From NCBI GenBank assembly GCA_964605155.1, contig CAZSAK010000008.1:1-64000 (forward strand): DNA of 64,000 nt. The letters are read 5' to 3'. Within the stretch, counting starts at the first letter, position 1; each line of letters opens with the position of its first letter. The notes below the pieces were generated by a model. It was not told the DNA's origin. It did no database searches and saw only the letters and a list, made by a program, of their open reading frames with translations. The stretch is from CAZSAK01 sp964605155. Its GTDB lineage: Bacteria; Pseudomonadota; Gammaproteobacteria; SZUA-140. This document shows positions 28,853 to 39,039 of this stretch, piece after piece. Position numbers and translations under genes: made by a program.

Positions 28853-31087
28853 GTGAAATACGTCCGGCCTGTTTATCTTAAGCCGTCCTTTGCCTTGGTG
28901 TTGCTTATGGCAATATCTGCCACTCTCCAAGCAGCTGAAGAAGACGATAGCAAATGGTCATTATGCTCCACTCACCGGGCATCCGGATTCCACGAGGATA
29001 TCGAACCAGGAGATACTCCTCCGGGAACCACAGTCCTCACAGCGGATGAGGCCCGCTCGATAAGGGAAAATGTCATAAATCTTGATGGTAATGTACGCAT
29101 CAGACATGATCTGCAACTACTCAAGGCTGAATCTGCAATCTATGACAAAACTACGGATATAGTCGACGCCAGGAGCAACATTCACTACCAACAGGAAGGC
29201 CTAAGCGTGCAGGGCACAACTGGCAGCATGGAGCTCGGCAAACAGACAGGTATATTGCATGATACGGACTTCCAGTTATATGACTGGCATGGCCGCGGTA
29301 GCGCACGCGACGCAACCTTCCAGGGACCAAATATTACGGTGCTTAGAAAAGTCCATTATACGACATGTGACTACGGTGATAATGACTGGTTGATGCGGGC
29401 CAGCAAGATAAAACTGAACCAGTCAAAAGGTACTGGCAGTGCGACCAACGTGGTTTTGTCATTCAAGCACGTTCCTTTTCTCTATCTCCCATATATCAGC
29501 TTCCCTATCAATGATGATCGTAAAACTGGCTTTTTAGTGCCTGATTATAAAAGCTCCAATACGGGCGATGAAATATCCATTCCATATTACATCAACATCG
29601 CTCCGAATCTTGATAACACACTGACCCCGCGAATTATCTCAAACCGGGGTACCTTGTTTGATAACGAGTTTCGTTATTTGACACCCGATAGTCACGGTAT
29701 ATTGAATCTTGCATATCTGCCTGATGACAAGGTCACACAGGATGACAGGGAATCATTCCATTACATCCACGAGGGGACACTGGCCCCGCGCGTACATAGT
29801 GCAATCAATCTTAACTATGTTTCGGACGCGGATTATCTGAAGGACTTCACCGGTGGCCTGACCGCTACGACCACCGTGCACCTGGAACGTAACGCCGAAC
29901 TGACCTACCTCGGTGACGACTGGACAACACGTACACGCGTACAGGGTTATCAGACAATCGACGAAACCATACCGGAAGCATCAAGGCCCTATCAGAGATT
30001 ACCGCAAATCCAGTTGAACTCCAATCGTCCGTTGCTGACAAATCAGATGAACTATCAATTAAACAGCGAGTATGTATTTTTTGAGCGTAATGAAAGGGTT
30101 ACGGGCGGCAGATTTGATATTCAGCCAAGTATCAGTTTTCCTATGAAAACCATCTCGACATTCCTATCCCCGAAGCTCAACATTCATTACACGCAATATC
30201 AATTGCAGGGTCAGCCTCCCGGGACAGATGATACGCTAACGCGTACCGTTCCTGTATTCAGTCTGGATGGCGGCATCTTTCTGGAACGCGGCGTACATTG
30301 GGGCTCCCAACAATTTCTGCACACACTCGAACCGCGACTTTATTACCTGTATGCACCTTACAAGGATCAATCTGACATACCAGTCTTTGATAGCGGCTTA
30401 CCCGATTTTAATTTTACCCGAATGTTTCAGGAGAACCGTTTCAGCAGTGTTGACAGGATCGGGGATGCAAACCAGGTAAGCATCTCCATCACCTCACGTT
30501 TGCTGAACAAAGAAACAGGTATCGAGAGAATCCGGGGAAGTATAGGCCAGATTTTCTATTTCCAGGACCGCAAGGTCACATTACCCGGATCTTCGACTGA
30601 AACACCGTCACAGTCGGACATCGTTGCCGAAGCGAGAACTCTGATTACCAGACATTTAACAGTCGATACCGACCTGCAGTGGGGCATTGAAAACAGTGTA
30701 ATAACAAAGGGTGGAATCCAGTTCCGTTACCGGGCTGAAAAACGTCATATTATAAACCTCTCCTATCGTTACAGGCGCGAAGAACTGGATCAGACGGATG
30801 TATCACTGCTCTGGCCATTGAGCCCAGCATGGCATATCATGGGGCGCTGGAACTATTCCCTATTTGACGAACGGCTACTGGAAACCCTTTCCGGTCTGGA
30901 ATACCAGTCATGTTGCTGGAAGATAAGCCTGGTATCACGCCATTATTTACAGGAAGCCGCAACAGCGGACAATCCTGAAGTTTACGATAACGCAATTTAT
31001 GTCCAGCTGGAATTGAAAGGGCTGGCCAATCTCGGCCGCTCCGTCAAAGAAACCCTGGAAGAGTCCATCCTTGGTTACGTTGAATAA
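28853..31087 (+). CDS. lptD: LPS-assembly outer-membrane protein LptD
   Basis: LptD is the beta barrel that, with LptE, inserts lipopolysaccharide into the outer leaflet. The 744 residues have a signal peptide, an N-terminal jelly-roll region with DEARSIRENVINLDGNVRIR and DGxV-like repeats (about 55-150), then the barrel. The cysteines are placed as expected for its disulfides: one just after the signal region (WSLC), one in YTTCDYGDNDW, and a pair in QSCCWKIS near the end. The start is a GTG at 28853. surA follows after 23 bases. Confidence 0.95.
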   Translation: MKYVRPVYLKPSFALVLLMAISATLQAAEEDDSKWSLCSTHRASGFHEDIEPGDTPPGTTVLTADEARSIRENVINLDGNVRIRHDLQLLKAESAIYDKTTDIVDARSNIHYQQEGLSVQGTTGSMELGKQTGILHDTDFQLYDWHGRGSARDATFQGPNITVLRKVHYTTCDYGDNDWLMRASKIKLNQSKGTGSATNVVLSFKHVPFLYLPYISFPINDDRKTGFLVPDYKSSNTGDEISIPYYINIAPNLDNTLTPRIISNRGTLFDNEFRYLTPDSHGILNLAYLPDDKVTQDDRESFHYIHEGTLAPRVHSAINLNYVSDADYLKDFTGGLTATTTVHLERNAELTYLGDDWTTRTRVQGYQTIDETIPEASRPYQRLPQIQLNSNRPLLTNQMNYQLNSEYVFFERNERVTGGRFDIQPSISFPMKTISTFLSPKLNIHYTQYQLQGQPPGTDDTLTRTVPVFSLDGGIFLERGVHWGSQQFLHTLEPRLYYLYAPYKDQSDIPVFDSGLPDFNFTRMFQENRFSSVDRIGDANQVSISITSRLLNKETGIERIRGSIGQIFYFQDRKVTLPGSSTETPSQSDIVAEARTLITRHLTVDTDLQWGIENSVITKGGIQFRYRAEKRHIINLSYRYRREELDQTDVSLLWPLSPAWHIMGRWNYSLFDERLLETLSGLEYQSCCWKISLVSRHYLQEAATADNPEVYDNAIYVQLELKGLANLGRSVKETLEESILGYVE

Positions 31088-31110
31088 GGCAAGTAGATCA
31101 CAGGTAACAA

Positions 31111-32403
31111 ATGATCCATATCATACGATTGATTACATTATTCATTATTCCGGCGTTTGCCGTTGTCCATGCCACTACAACCCCCGTCGAGCTCGACCGC
31201 ATTGTCGCCGTGGTCAATGACGATATCGTTACGCAGACAGAACTGGAGAAGGAATTAGGTGCCATCAAATTACAGCTACGACAACAGAATATACGGATGC
31301 CCTCGGATGACACTCTCCGCAGACAGGTTCTAGAACGATTAGTCATTAATCAAATCCAGCTGCAAATGGCCGAGGCCAACGGTATTCGTGTCGACGATGA
31401 AACCCTGAACAACACCATCAGTAACATAGCATCACAAAATAATCTGTCCTTGAGTGGTTTTCGGGATGCGCTGGAGCAAGAAGGACTTGATTTTGCAGAG
31501 TTTCGCGAAAACATTCGCAAGGAAATCATTATTCGCCGGATCACCCAGCGTAATGTCGACAATCGCATCAATATTTCGGATCAGGAAATCGACAACTTCA
31601 TTGCCAACCAGAAGATCCAGGGAAATGCCGATGATGAATATCGCCTGGGACATATCCTGATTGGCGTACCCGAAACCGCAGACCCAGAAGAGATTCGTGA
31701 GAAAAAGCAAAAAGCGCAACAGATACTTGAACAGCTTCGCAATGGCACTGACTTCAGCCAGGTTGCAGTCAGTGTTTCCGAAGGCCAGCAGGCACTGGAA
31801 GGCGGCGATCTGGGATGGCGCAAGGCCGGCGAACTACCATCCCTGTTTGCTGAGATTGTCCCCTCTATGCAGGTTGGCGACATCAGTGATCCCATCCGAT
31901 CATCAAGCGGCTTTCATATCATCAAATTGCTCGATTACAGGGGCGCAAAACCCCACATAGTTACACAAACCCAGGCGCGTCATATTCTGATAAAACCGGA
32001 TAAGCTCACCAGTGACGAAGATGCCAGGAACCTGCTTGCCGATATCAAACTGCGGCTAAAGAATGGAGAGGATTTTGCTAAATTGGCTATAAAATACTCC
32101 GATGACAAGGCGAGCGCCACTGACGGCGGAGATCTCGGCTGGGTAACACCGGGAAAGATGGTTCCTGATTTTGAAAAGGTTATGGATAAACTGAAAGTGG
32201 GTGAAATCAGTGATCCCTTCAAGACCCGCTTTGGCTGGCATATCGTCCAGGTTGAAGACCGACGCCAGATGGACGATACCGAGGCATTCACGCGTTCGCG
32301 CATCCGGGAATTACTTTTTCAGAGAAAAGTCGAGGAAGAACAAATGAACTGGCTGCGCCGTATCCGCGATGAAGCCTATGTAGAATATCGTCTGGATGAA
32401 TAA
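31111..32403 (+). CDS. surA: Periplasmic chaperone / peptidyl-prolyl isomerase SurA
   Basis: SurA escorts unfolded outer-membrane proteins, including LptD. After a signal peptide (cleaved near HAT), the N-terminal domain starts VELDRIVAVVNDDIVTQTEL. Two parvulin domains follow, one about 173-275 (YRLGHILIGVPE) and one about 285-390 (ARHILIKPDKLT, GGDLGWVTPGKMVPDFE). The 430 residues equal the usual size. It sits in the standard lptD-surA-pdxA-rsmA order. Confidence 0.97.
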   Translation: MIHIIRLITLFIIPAFAVVHATTTPVELDRIVAVVNDDIVTQTELEKELGAIKLQLRQQNIRMPSDDTLRRQVLERLVINQIQLQMAEANGIRVDDETLNNTISNIASQNNLSLSGFRDALEQEGLDFAEFRENIRKEIIIRRITQRNVDNRINISDQEIDNFIANQKIQGNADDEYRLGHILIGVPETADPEEIREKKQKAQQILEQLRNGTDFSQVAVSVSEGQQALEGGDLGWRKAGELPSLFAEIVPSMQVGDISDPIRSSSGFHIIKLLDYRGAKPHIVTQTQARHILIKPDKLTSDEDARNLLADIKLRLKNGEDFAKLAIKYSDDKASATDGGDLGWVTPGKMVPDFEKVMDKLKVGEISDPFKTRFGWHIVQVEDRRQMDDTEAFTRSRIRELLFQRKVEEEQMNWLRRIRDEAYVEYRLDE

Positions 32404-32462
32404 AACATACATCCTCCTTTCTACGTAACATCATCGTGTAACAACCTTTCTCGAATAACCAA

Positions 32463-33494
32463 ATGGATAAACAAGCCAACCCCGTTGTCCTCACGCCAGG
32501 CGAGCCTGCTGGAATAGGTCCGGATATTACGGTCATGATGGCACAACATTCCTTTCCATTCGATGTTGTGGCCATCGCCGATGTTGGCATGCTCTCCGAG
32601 CGAGCGGATATGCTAGGATTACCGCTGCGAATAATGGAGTACCGGCAGGAAACAGGGCCAACGCCCCATCAGGCCGGCACTCTGACTGTTCTCGATTTCC
32701 CCTGTGCACGTAAACCGCGCTCCGGGCAACTGGATAGCCGCAATGTGCCTTACGTGCTGGATGCAATACGCAGAGCAACAACAGGATGTCTGGGTGGTGA
32801 ATTTGCTGCGCTAGTAACAGGACCTGTGCACAAGGGCATAATCAATGAGGCCGGTATCAATTTTACCGGACACACAGAATTTCTTGCGGAACTAACCCAA
32901 AGCCGGCATGCAGTCATGATGCTGGCCACGACAGGGCTTCGCGTCGCGCTGGTTACCACTCATATGCCGCTGCGTGAGGTCAGTGATCACATAACACCTG
33001 AGTTGGTGGAAAACACCCTGAGGGTAACCCGCAAGGGTCTGCAAGAGTTTTTTGCGATCGATCAGCCAGAGATAGTCGTGTGTGGACTCAATCCGCACGC
33101 CGGTGAAGGCGGACACCTGGGTCATGAAGACGAGGATATCATCGTCCCTGTAATCATGAGATTACGAGCGGAAGGATTCAATATTCATGGACCACTGCCG
33201 GCCGATACCGCCTTCATACCGAAATATCTCGACATGGCGGACGTTTTTATCGCCATGTACCATGACCAGGGCCTGCCTGTCCTCAAGCATATGGGTTTTG
33301 GTAACGCCATCAACATAACGCTTGGCCTTCCTCTCATACGTACCTCTGTGGATCATGGGACCGCGCTGGAGCTCTCGGGTAGCGGTACAGCCGACGTCGC
33401 CAGCCTGGTCAGCGCCATCAAAACTGCAGATCTCATGATCAGTAACAGGCTGTCTTTCACGCACAGACAGACGGCACGAACTGCGCAAATATAA
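32463..33494 (+). CDS. pdxA: 4-hydroxythreonine-4-phosphate dehydrogenase PdxA
   Basis: It oxidises 4-phosphohydroxy-L-threonine in pyridoxal phosphate synthesis. The 343 residues contain TPGEPAGIGPDI at the start, the GHTEFLAELT histidine segment, LNPHAGEGGHLGHEDE and MYHDQGLPVLKHMGF with metal-binding histidines. It lies between surA and rsmA as in many gammaproteobacteria. Confidence 0.97.
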   Translation: MDKQANPVVLTPGEPAGIGPDITVMMAQHSFPFDVVAIADVGMLSERADMLGLPLRIMEYRQETGPTPHQAGTLTVLDFPCARKPRSGQLDSRNVPYVLDAIRRATTGCLGGEFAALVTGPVHKGIINEAGINFTGHTEFLAELTQSRHAVMMLATTGLRVALVTTHMPLREVSDHITPELVENTLRVTRKGLQEFFAIDQPEIVVCGLNPHAGEGGHLGHEDEDIIVPVIMRLRAEGFNIHGPLPADTAFIPKYLDMADVFIAMYHDQGLPVLKHMGFGNAINITLGLPLIRTSVDHGTALELSGSGTADVASLVSAIKTADLMISNRLSFTHRQTARTAQI

Positions 33495-33497
33495 CAC

Positions 33498-34295
33498 ATG
33501 GATGGACACAGGCCCCGCAAACGCTTCGGCCAGAATTTTTTACATGATACCAATGTAATACGGAATATTATCGACGTCATCAATCCACAACCACGCGATC
33601 ATCTCGTTGAGATCGGTCCCGGCAAAGGCGCATTGACTCAAACACTGTTAACCGGTTTATGGCGACTTGATATAGTCGAACTGGACAGGGATCTGGTCGT
33701 ACGACTACAGAATAGATTCAAGGACAAACATAACATACATATACACAGTGCCGATGCCCTGAAATTTAATTTCTGCAATCTGGTTTCAGAAACAGAAAAG
33801 CTGCGTATCATCGGCAATCTCCCTTATAACATCTCCACGCCGCTGATGTTTCACCTACTGGAACAGGTTGCATGCATCCTGGACATGCATTTCATGCTGC
33901 AAAAGGAAGTCGCTGACCGTCTTGCAGCCAGGCCGGGCACGGCGGCCTATGGCCGCCTAAGCCTGATGATACAATATCATTGCAGTGTCGAACGCTTGTT
34001 TATCGTCCCTCCCGGATCTTTCAAGCCTGCGCCCGGAGTTGACTCTGCATTTATCCGGCTGACACCACGACAACAACCACCCGTGGAAGTGATTGATGAA
34101 GATATCTTCAAGCAAATTATCACTCAGGCATTCTCGCATAGGCGCAAGACGCTTCGTAATACCTTGAAAGGCAGATTGAGCGCCGGTGAGATCAAGGCTG
34201 CGGGCATAGATCCAGGTTTACGCGGCGAGGCCCTCACCCTGGCACAATTCGCCGTACTCAGTAACACCGCCAGCCTTAAGGAATTCGATGAATAA
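33498..34295 (+). CDS. rsmA: 16S rRNA A1518/A1519 dimethyltransferase RsmA (KsgA)
   Basis: It dimethylates two adjacent adenines near the 3' end of 16S rRNA, late in small-subunit assembly. The 265 residues show RKRFGQNFLHDTNVI, the SAM motif EIGPGKGALTQTL, and the catalytic IIGNLPYNISTP. It starts three bases after the pdxA stop. The usual next genes apaG and apaH are not found after it. Confidence 0.97.
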   Translation: MDGHRPRKRFGQNFLHDTNVIRNIIDVINPQPRDHLVEIGPGKGALTQTLLTGLWRLDIVELDRDLVVRLQNRFKDKHNIHIHSADALKFNFCNLVSETEKLRIIGNLPYNISTPLMFHLLEQVACILDMHFMLQKEVADRLAARPGTAAYGRLSLMIQYHCSVERLFIVPPGSFKPAPGVDSAFIRLTPRQQPPVEVIDEDIFKQIITQAFSHRRKTLRNTLKGRLSAGEIKAAGIDPGLRGEALTLAQFAVLSNTASLKEFDE

Positions 34296-34924
34296 AACAT
34301 GAATACACAGGAATACTACTAGCTGGGGAATATGGTCGGAGCAAGAGCCGGACACTCGTTCCGATAGAAATATTACAGCTGTATGTATATGACTCGTTAA
34401 AACAGTTGCTTCACAATTATCATTGCATCATTAATACAGCTACCATATAAAGATGAGCAGCATGCGGGAATATTGAATCGCAGTTCTGATAACGTCGGAT
34501 GTGGTAACACAGAGCCGGATGAATCACTTGCTGTGGCGATCAAGACTATCGCATAAAAAGATTCTCAAGCCTAATCCTATCAGAGAATGCGCTACTGATA
34601 GACAATATTACTGAACGCGATCTGGAGGAGATGTTGCCCGATACCTTGCACGTTGTCACCTGGGAACAACTTTCAATCTGGCACTTCATGCCCTCGCCAA
34701 TCGTTTCGATCACCGAAGTTCGGACACCCTATGAAGTTGTAATATTCACTCGCAGCCAAAAAGGTCCGTCATATTCCGGTCCTTGATGCCTACCCCCAAA
34801 GACATACACGCCGAGAACAATATCGTCAAGGCCAATTACAATGATGTCACGGGCTTCCAGTCCGGTTGTATGTGTGCAGATAACGTAATAATACAAGCGA
34901 AGTGTATGAATTTATAGCCCGATA
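34296..34924 (+). other. Stretch with no intact gene, possibly decayed coding sequence
   Basis: These 629 bases follow rsmA and contain no ORF of 60 codons or more. One forward frame near 34583-34780 reads through about 60 codons in a coding-like way, for example ERDLEEMLPDTLHVVTWEQL, and another near 34793-34915 ends in QSGCMCADNVII. I could not match either to a family. It may be a worn-out gene. Confidence 0.4.
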
Positions 34925-35401
34925 CTAGTTCACATCATTTCGTATAATCGAGCCTAATTTCAGCACTTTCACGTAATATTTGCCCTGATAATCAAAGGGT
35001 GAATAAAGTGAATTCCTGGCCATCATGGTACCTCTTTCCGCTACCTGCTGGATGTAAATGATTTCTCCGGCTTGAACGTTAATGACTTTTTCAGCCCAGT
35101 TCTCCGCTTTCGACAGGACGGTATGCCTGCCCGGCTCAATACTGAAATAGATGTATTGTAAACCCTTTGTATAACCAATTTCTGATTCATGCTGCTTGTC
35201 ATCGATATACACCTTGAAGCTGTCCTGTTTGAACGCATTTGATGGCCTGACAACGTATACAACCGCCTTACCGATTTGGGGCAATACAGGCAGATCAAAA
35301 TCTTTTATCGCAGCCTTCATCTCGTCCGGAGTGATTGTCGATGCGCAGCCGGCTAGAATAACAACAAAAATCGATACACAGATGGACCTATTCAGTTTCA
35401 C
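34925..35401 (-). CDS. Lipoprotein with DUF2846-like domain
   Basis: The 158 residues begin with a signal peptide and lipobox ILAGC, followed by a short domain with VVYVVRPSNAF, FKVYIDDKQ and FSIEPGRHTV, in the style of DUF2846 lipoproteins with an immunoglobulin-like fold. The function is unknown; it probably resides in the envelope. The start is a GTG at 35401. No operon partners are apparent. Confidence 0.7.
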   Translation of the reverse strand: MKLNRSICVSIFVVILAGCASTITPDEMKAAIKDFDLPVLPQIGKAVVYVVRPSNAFKQDSFKVYIDDKQHESEIGYTKGLQYIYFSIEPGRHTVLSKAENWAEKVINVQAGEIIYIQQVAERGTMMARNSLYSPFDYQGKYYVKVLKLGSIIRNDVN

Positions 35402-35577
35402 ATCGGCTCTCCCGTTTGTTATTTACAAGTAAAATACTTTATTTCCTTGTGATTACGAGCGAATACAATGATAGGCGTTTTATGGAAAATCACATAGTTT
35501 TAAATTGTTCTACTTGCATCCCGACGGGGGAATCATAACGTTTATCATATAGATTAAAGGCCATACAGAAACACTAA

Positions 35578-35601
35578 CAAAAAGGCCCGCATCAGCGGGC
35601 C
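35578..35601 (-). terminator. Rho-independent terminator after the yceI-like gene
   Basis: GGCCCGC (35595-35601 read on the minus strand), loop TGAT and GCGGGCC (35584-35590) form a seven-base GC-rich stem followed on the minus strand by a T run at 35579-35583. It begins 25 bases past the stop of the YceI gene. Confidence 0.85.
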
Positions 35602-35625
35602 TTTCCAAAAAAAGTAACATCGAGA

Positions 35626-36192
35626 CTAGTCCCTGATTGCCTCCACTTCAAACATCAGGCGCATATCATCACCAATTGCAGGCAAGGCGAATGTCACATC
35701 AAAATTCGAACGCTTGATGTCTGCCGTCGCATCGAAACCACAACGATATTCTTCCTTTTTCATTGGGTTGCTACCGCAATGAATGCGCTGCACATCCAGC
35801 GTGACAGGTTTCGTCACACCCTTGATGGTCAGATTACCTTCAACAATTGCCTTGTCACCGTTGATCGTAACCTTTGTGGACTTGTATGTAATCTCGGGAA
35901 ATTCCGTTGCGTTTAGAAAATCCGGCGATCGTAAATGATCATCGCGCTTTTTATATCCTGTATCCACTGAAGTCGCATCGATTGCGACTTCGACAGATCC
36001 TGTATTATTGGCTGTATCCATTGTGAGTTTTCCGGTGGTATTGCCGAATCGGCCATGCATCGTCGAAAAACCCAGATGACTGATCGTAAAATTCGGGAAG
36101 GTATGCAATGGGTCAATGGTATAGTTTTCCTTCGCTGCAAAAACCGCAAATGGCAAACAGGACAACACGAATCCTAAGATCATCTTTCTCAT
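35626..36192 (-). CDS. YceI family periplasmic lipid-binding protein
   Basis: The 188 residues have a signal peptide (ending near FAAKENY) and a lipocalin-like barrel that in relatives binds a polyprenyl chain. Family features are YTIDPLHTFPNFTISHLGFS, RDDHLRSPDFLNATEFP and GNLTIKGVTKPVTLDV. It is probably periplasmic; the exact role is not established. A strong terminator follows it. The multipass protein gene lies upstream, read away on the same strand. Confidence 0.9.
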   Translation of the reverse strand: MRKMILGFVLSCLPFAVFAAKENYTIDPLHTFPNFTISHLGFSTMHGRFGNTTGKLTMDTANNTGSVEVAIDATSVDTGYKKRDDHLRSPDFLNATEFPEITYKSTKVTINGDKAIVEGNLTIKGVTKPVTLDVQRIHCGSNPMKKEEYRCGFDATADIKRSNFDVTFALPAIGDDMRLMFEVEAIRD

Positions 36193-36240
36193 ATTTAATA
36201 CTCCTTGTTGTTTAACTTGAAATTTATATCTCGATTCACA

Positions 36241-37113
36241 TCAAATCGGCGGGGCGCCTTCCACCCCCCATGTAATAATAATGGCTCCGATCGCTGCTGG
36301 CATGGTTGCCAACACCAGCAATACCATCTTTAACAAGAGTGGTTTATGTTCCGGTAACGGAATGCAGGCCAACAGTGGTATTATCGCTAATAACGGCAGT
36401 GTATACCAGGGTAATGTGGCGTAAACGTTTGCGGCAATTCCAAGCAATCCGGATAACATCGCAACTGGGATGGTTAGTGCAGAACCTGCTGATTGATTAG
36501 GAAAAAACAACGCCAGCAACAGATAGGCGCCGCTGGCGGCCGCGACTGATGAACCCAGTTGTCCGAGCAACGCCGAGGCACCCATGACTGCAGATAATCC
36601 AGTCCCGACTCCCAGAGCCAATGCTGCACTTCCCGCACGTATGGGCATTATCCTCAATCGGTCCATTGAGACCATCATCCATCCGGCATAAATACAGGAT
36701 CCTGTTGCCATGAACCAGAATTCCCCGGCTTCTTTGCGCACCAATACAGGCCATATGATCCATAATGCAGCAATGGCGCCGGTGGTGAACAGGATATACG
36801 GGATGTAACGCCGGCTAAGTGGATAGATATCCAATACCACCCCGGTAAACGCTGCAATCGCACCGAGCAGGATGATTTTGCGAGTACTTGTTAGAGGCGA
36901 TAACTTGAAGTCTACGATCAGCCATGCACAGAAGAGAAACCCGATAACAATAATCACTCCCACCCCATGCGACCCCAGACGATTCAAAATCAGACCGGCC
37001 ACGAGTGCAGCGATAAATGGTATTACGGCAGCCTGGAATACCGGGTTTGTCAATAATTCATCCATGAAATCCTGTGTCCAGATGTAAACTTGCACGTATT
37101 CTAGCCCAGGCAC
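36241..37113 (-). CDS. Multipass membrane protein of unknown function
   Basis: The 290 residues are almost wholly hydrophobic, with about nine predicted membrane segments between residues 25 and 285. No catalytic motif or family signature was recognised. Charged loops such as VDFKLSPLTSTRK and VRKEAGEFW lie between segments. It is upstream of yceI on the same strand by 48 bases and may be co-transcribed. Confidence 0.6.
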   Translation of the reverse strand: MPGLEYVQVYIWTQDFMDELLTNPVFQAAVIPFIAALVAGLILNRLGSHGVGVIIVIGFLFCAWLIVDFKLSPLTSTRKIILLGAIAAFTGVVLDIYPLSRRYIPYILFTTGAIAALWIIWPVLVRKEAGEFWFMATGSCIYAGWMMVSMDRLRIMPIRAGSAALALGVGTGLSAVMGASALLGQLGSSVAAASGAYLLLALFFPNQSAGSALTIPVAMLSGLLGIAANVYATLPWYTLPLLAIIPLLACIPLPEHKPLLLKMVLLVLATMPAAIGAIIITWGVEGAPPI

Positions 37114-37264
37114 AAGGAAATACGGAAATAATATCTGTGAGTGTGACTCTGTTCACAATCTGTTACTAAATAACCACTTGATACAGACGATATCCGACCA
37201 ATATCCACATTGATATCACCAGATTTTACAGTGACACCAATACACCGGACCGGGGAGTGCTATA

Positions 37265-38251
37265 ATGTATGCACAGAAAAACCCATTTATGAAATTGCTG
37301 TTATTGCCCATATTATCTGTCCTTGTCAGCTGCGGTGGCGGCGGAGTCGGCAGCGGATTGGCATCCGTCAGTTATACCGGATCAACCAGCAAGGCCGTCA
37401 TAACCCAGTCGAACGGTGAAAATATCGCGTATACAGCATATCAAAACGGTAACACGGGCAATACGCTCGGCGGTATACTTGGCGTCCAACAGACTGAAAA
37501 TCAAAAATCCTCACAACCTCGCTTGTTGATCCTGTCGCATGTTGCGAGAAATTCTGTCGATCATTTATCACTTGATCAGAATCACGCCAACTTCAACACC
37601 GGTGCAACGATTTCAGACTCGGCATCGTTTCCCGGCAGTTGTGGCGGCAATACCACCTATACCCTGTCTGTCGATGATACTACCTATAATTTCACCGGCA
37701 CCTTCACTTTCAGCTCATATTGCGAAGAAGGTGCGACACTTTCAGGAAGCCTGACATTTTCCGGTCAGTTCAATCCGGACACACTGGTATTCGGACAGAT
37801 TGCGATGTCGTTTGACAATCTGGCGGTAACGGCAGGGAGTGATTCCTTTGCAGCTGACGGTGATATTACATTTAATCCAAGCTCTGATCCTAAAACCATG
37901 ACCATGAATATGGTGATGCAGGACAACACGACCAGTAAGACCTATAAAGCAGAAAATTATGTTATGACACTCACCGACAACTTGTCTTCTGTATCCATGA
38001 CTGTCAGTGGTCGACTCTACGATCACGATTACGGATATGTGGATCTGACAACAACAACGCCGTTTGATCTTGTCAACGGTGATGATTATCCTTCATCGGG
38101 TATATTAGTGATCACCGGTAAAAACGGATCAAACGGCCCTGCCAAGGCGAGACTGACAGCACTGTCCAATGCCAGCTATCAGATCGAGGTCGATGAAGAT
38201 GGTGATGGCGTATTCGAATTTCTGGATACGGGCAACTGGACGGATTTATAA
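37265..38251 (+). CDS. Putative secreted lipoprotein of unknown function
   Basis: The 328 residues open with a short signal segment and lipobox VLVSC followed by a glycine run, typical of outer-surface lipoproteins. The body is Ser/Thr/Asp-rich and beta-strand-rich, for example YNFTGTFTFSSYCEEGATLSG, consistent with a beta-solenoid or barrel-like extracellular domain. It ends with a calcium-loop-like DEDGDGVFEF. No family is recognised. A second in-frame ATG lies at 37289. Confidence 0.6.
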   Translation: MYAQKNPFMKLLLLPILSVLVSCGGGGVGSGLASVSYTGSTSKAVITQSNGENIAYTAYQNGNTGNTLGGILGVQQTENQKSSQPRLLILSHVARNSVDHLSLDQNHANFNTGATISDSASFPGSCGGNTTYTLSVDDTTYNFTGTFTFSSYCEEGATLSGSLTFSGQFNPDTLVFGQIAMSFDNLAVTAGSDSFAADGDITFNPSSDPKTMTMNMVMQDNTTSKTYKAENYVMTLTDNLSSVSMTVSGRLYDHDYGYVDLTTTTPFDLVNGDDYPSSGILVITGKNGSNGPAKARLTALSNASYQIEVDEDGDGVFEFLDTGNWTDL

Positions 38252-38321
38252 TCTAAGTGACGGCACATCCTTGCTGCATACGAGCAAGGCAAGGCTGCGA
38301 GTGTGCACAAATACCATTCCA

Positions 38322-39032
38322 TCAGGTCTGCGAGATCTTCCGCATCGTATCTTCTATCCATGTCTCGGCGGCGGCGTTTATTTCTTCCACGGTTATACCG
38401 CGACTTTCGATGGCCGGTCCTATGACCACCTTTATCGTGCCGGGACGTTTGATAAATCCGCGGCGCGGCCAGAATTCACCGGCATTGTGGGCGACGGGCA
38501 CGACGGGATAGCCGCTGTGTTTGGCAAGCCTCGCGCCACCCGGAGCATAACGTCCCTTTTTACCCGGCGCAATACGCGTACCTTCCGGGAATATCACTAT
38601 CCACCGTCCATTACGCAGGCGCTCGGTACCCTGATCTATTAACTGGCGCATAGCCTTTTTAGTGGACTTGCGGTCGATGGCGATCGGTTCCAGCATAGCC
38701 AGACCCCAGCCGAAAAAGGGTATCCACAAGAGTTCGCGCTTTAACAGCCATATCTGCGGCGGAAAGATTCGCTGCAAGGCCAGGGTTTCCCATGCCGATT
38801 GATGCTTACACAAGATGATCGCGTTTTCGGCAGGTATATTTTCCGTACCGCTTACAGTATAACCGAGATTGCATGTCTTCTTCAGCCACCACAGATTGAA
38901 ACGCGCCCATTGAGTTATAAAGCGATAACGCAGAACGAAGGGAAACGGAAAGGTCATGACACTGAGAGGTGCAAACACCAGGATCGATATTCCCATGACA
39001 AGCGAAAAAAGCAAGGATCTAAGTACAAGCAT
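38322..39032 (-). CDS. plsC: 1-acyl-sn-glycerol-3-phosphate acyltransferase PlsC
   Basis: It adds the second acyl chain in phospholipid synthesis at the inner membrane. The 236 residues have an N-terminal membrane segment, then the acyltransferase blocks: CKHQSAWET (the HX4D-type block with Glu in place of Asp), LLKRELLWIPFFGWGL and IVIFPEGTR. The HX4E variant is seen in related PlsC homologues. It begins 7 bases after gmhB and ends the glyQ-glyS-gmhB-plsC group. Confidence 0.9.
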   Translation of the reverse strand: MLVLRSLLFSLVMGISILVFAPLSVMTFPFPFVLRYRFITQWARFNLWWLKKTCNLGYTVSGTENIPAENAIILCKHQSAWETLALQRIFPPQIWLLKRELLWIPFFGWGLAMLEPIAIDRKSTKKAMRQLIDQGTERLRNGRWIVIFPEGTRIAPGKKGRYAPGGARLAKHSGYPVVPVAHNAGEFWPRRGFIKRPGTIKVVIGPAIESRGITVEEINAAAETWIEDTMRKISQT

Positions 39033-39039
39033 TCCTGTA

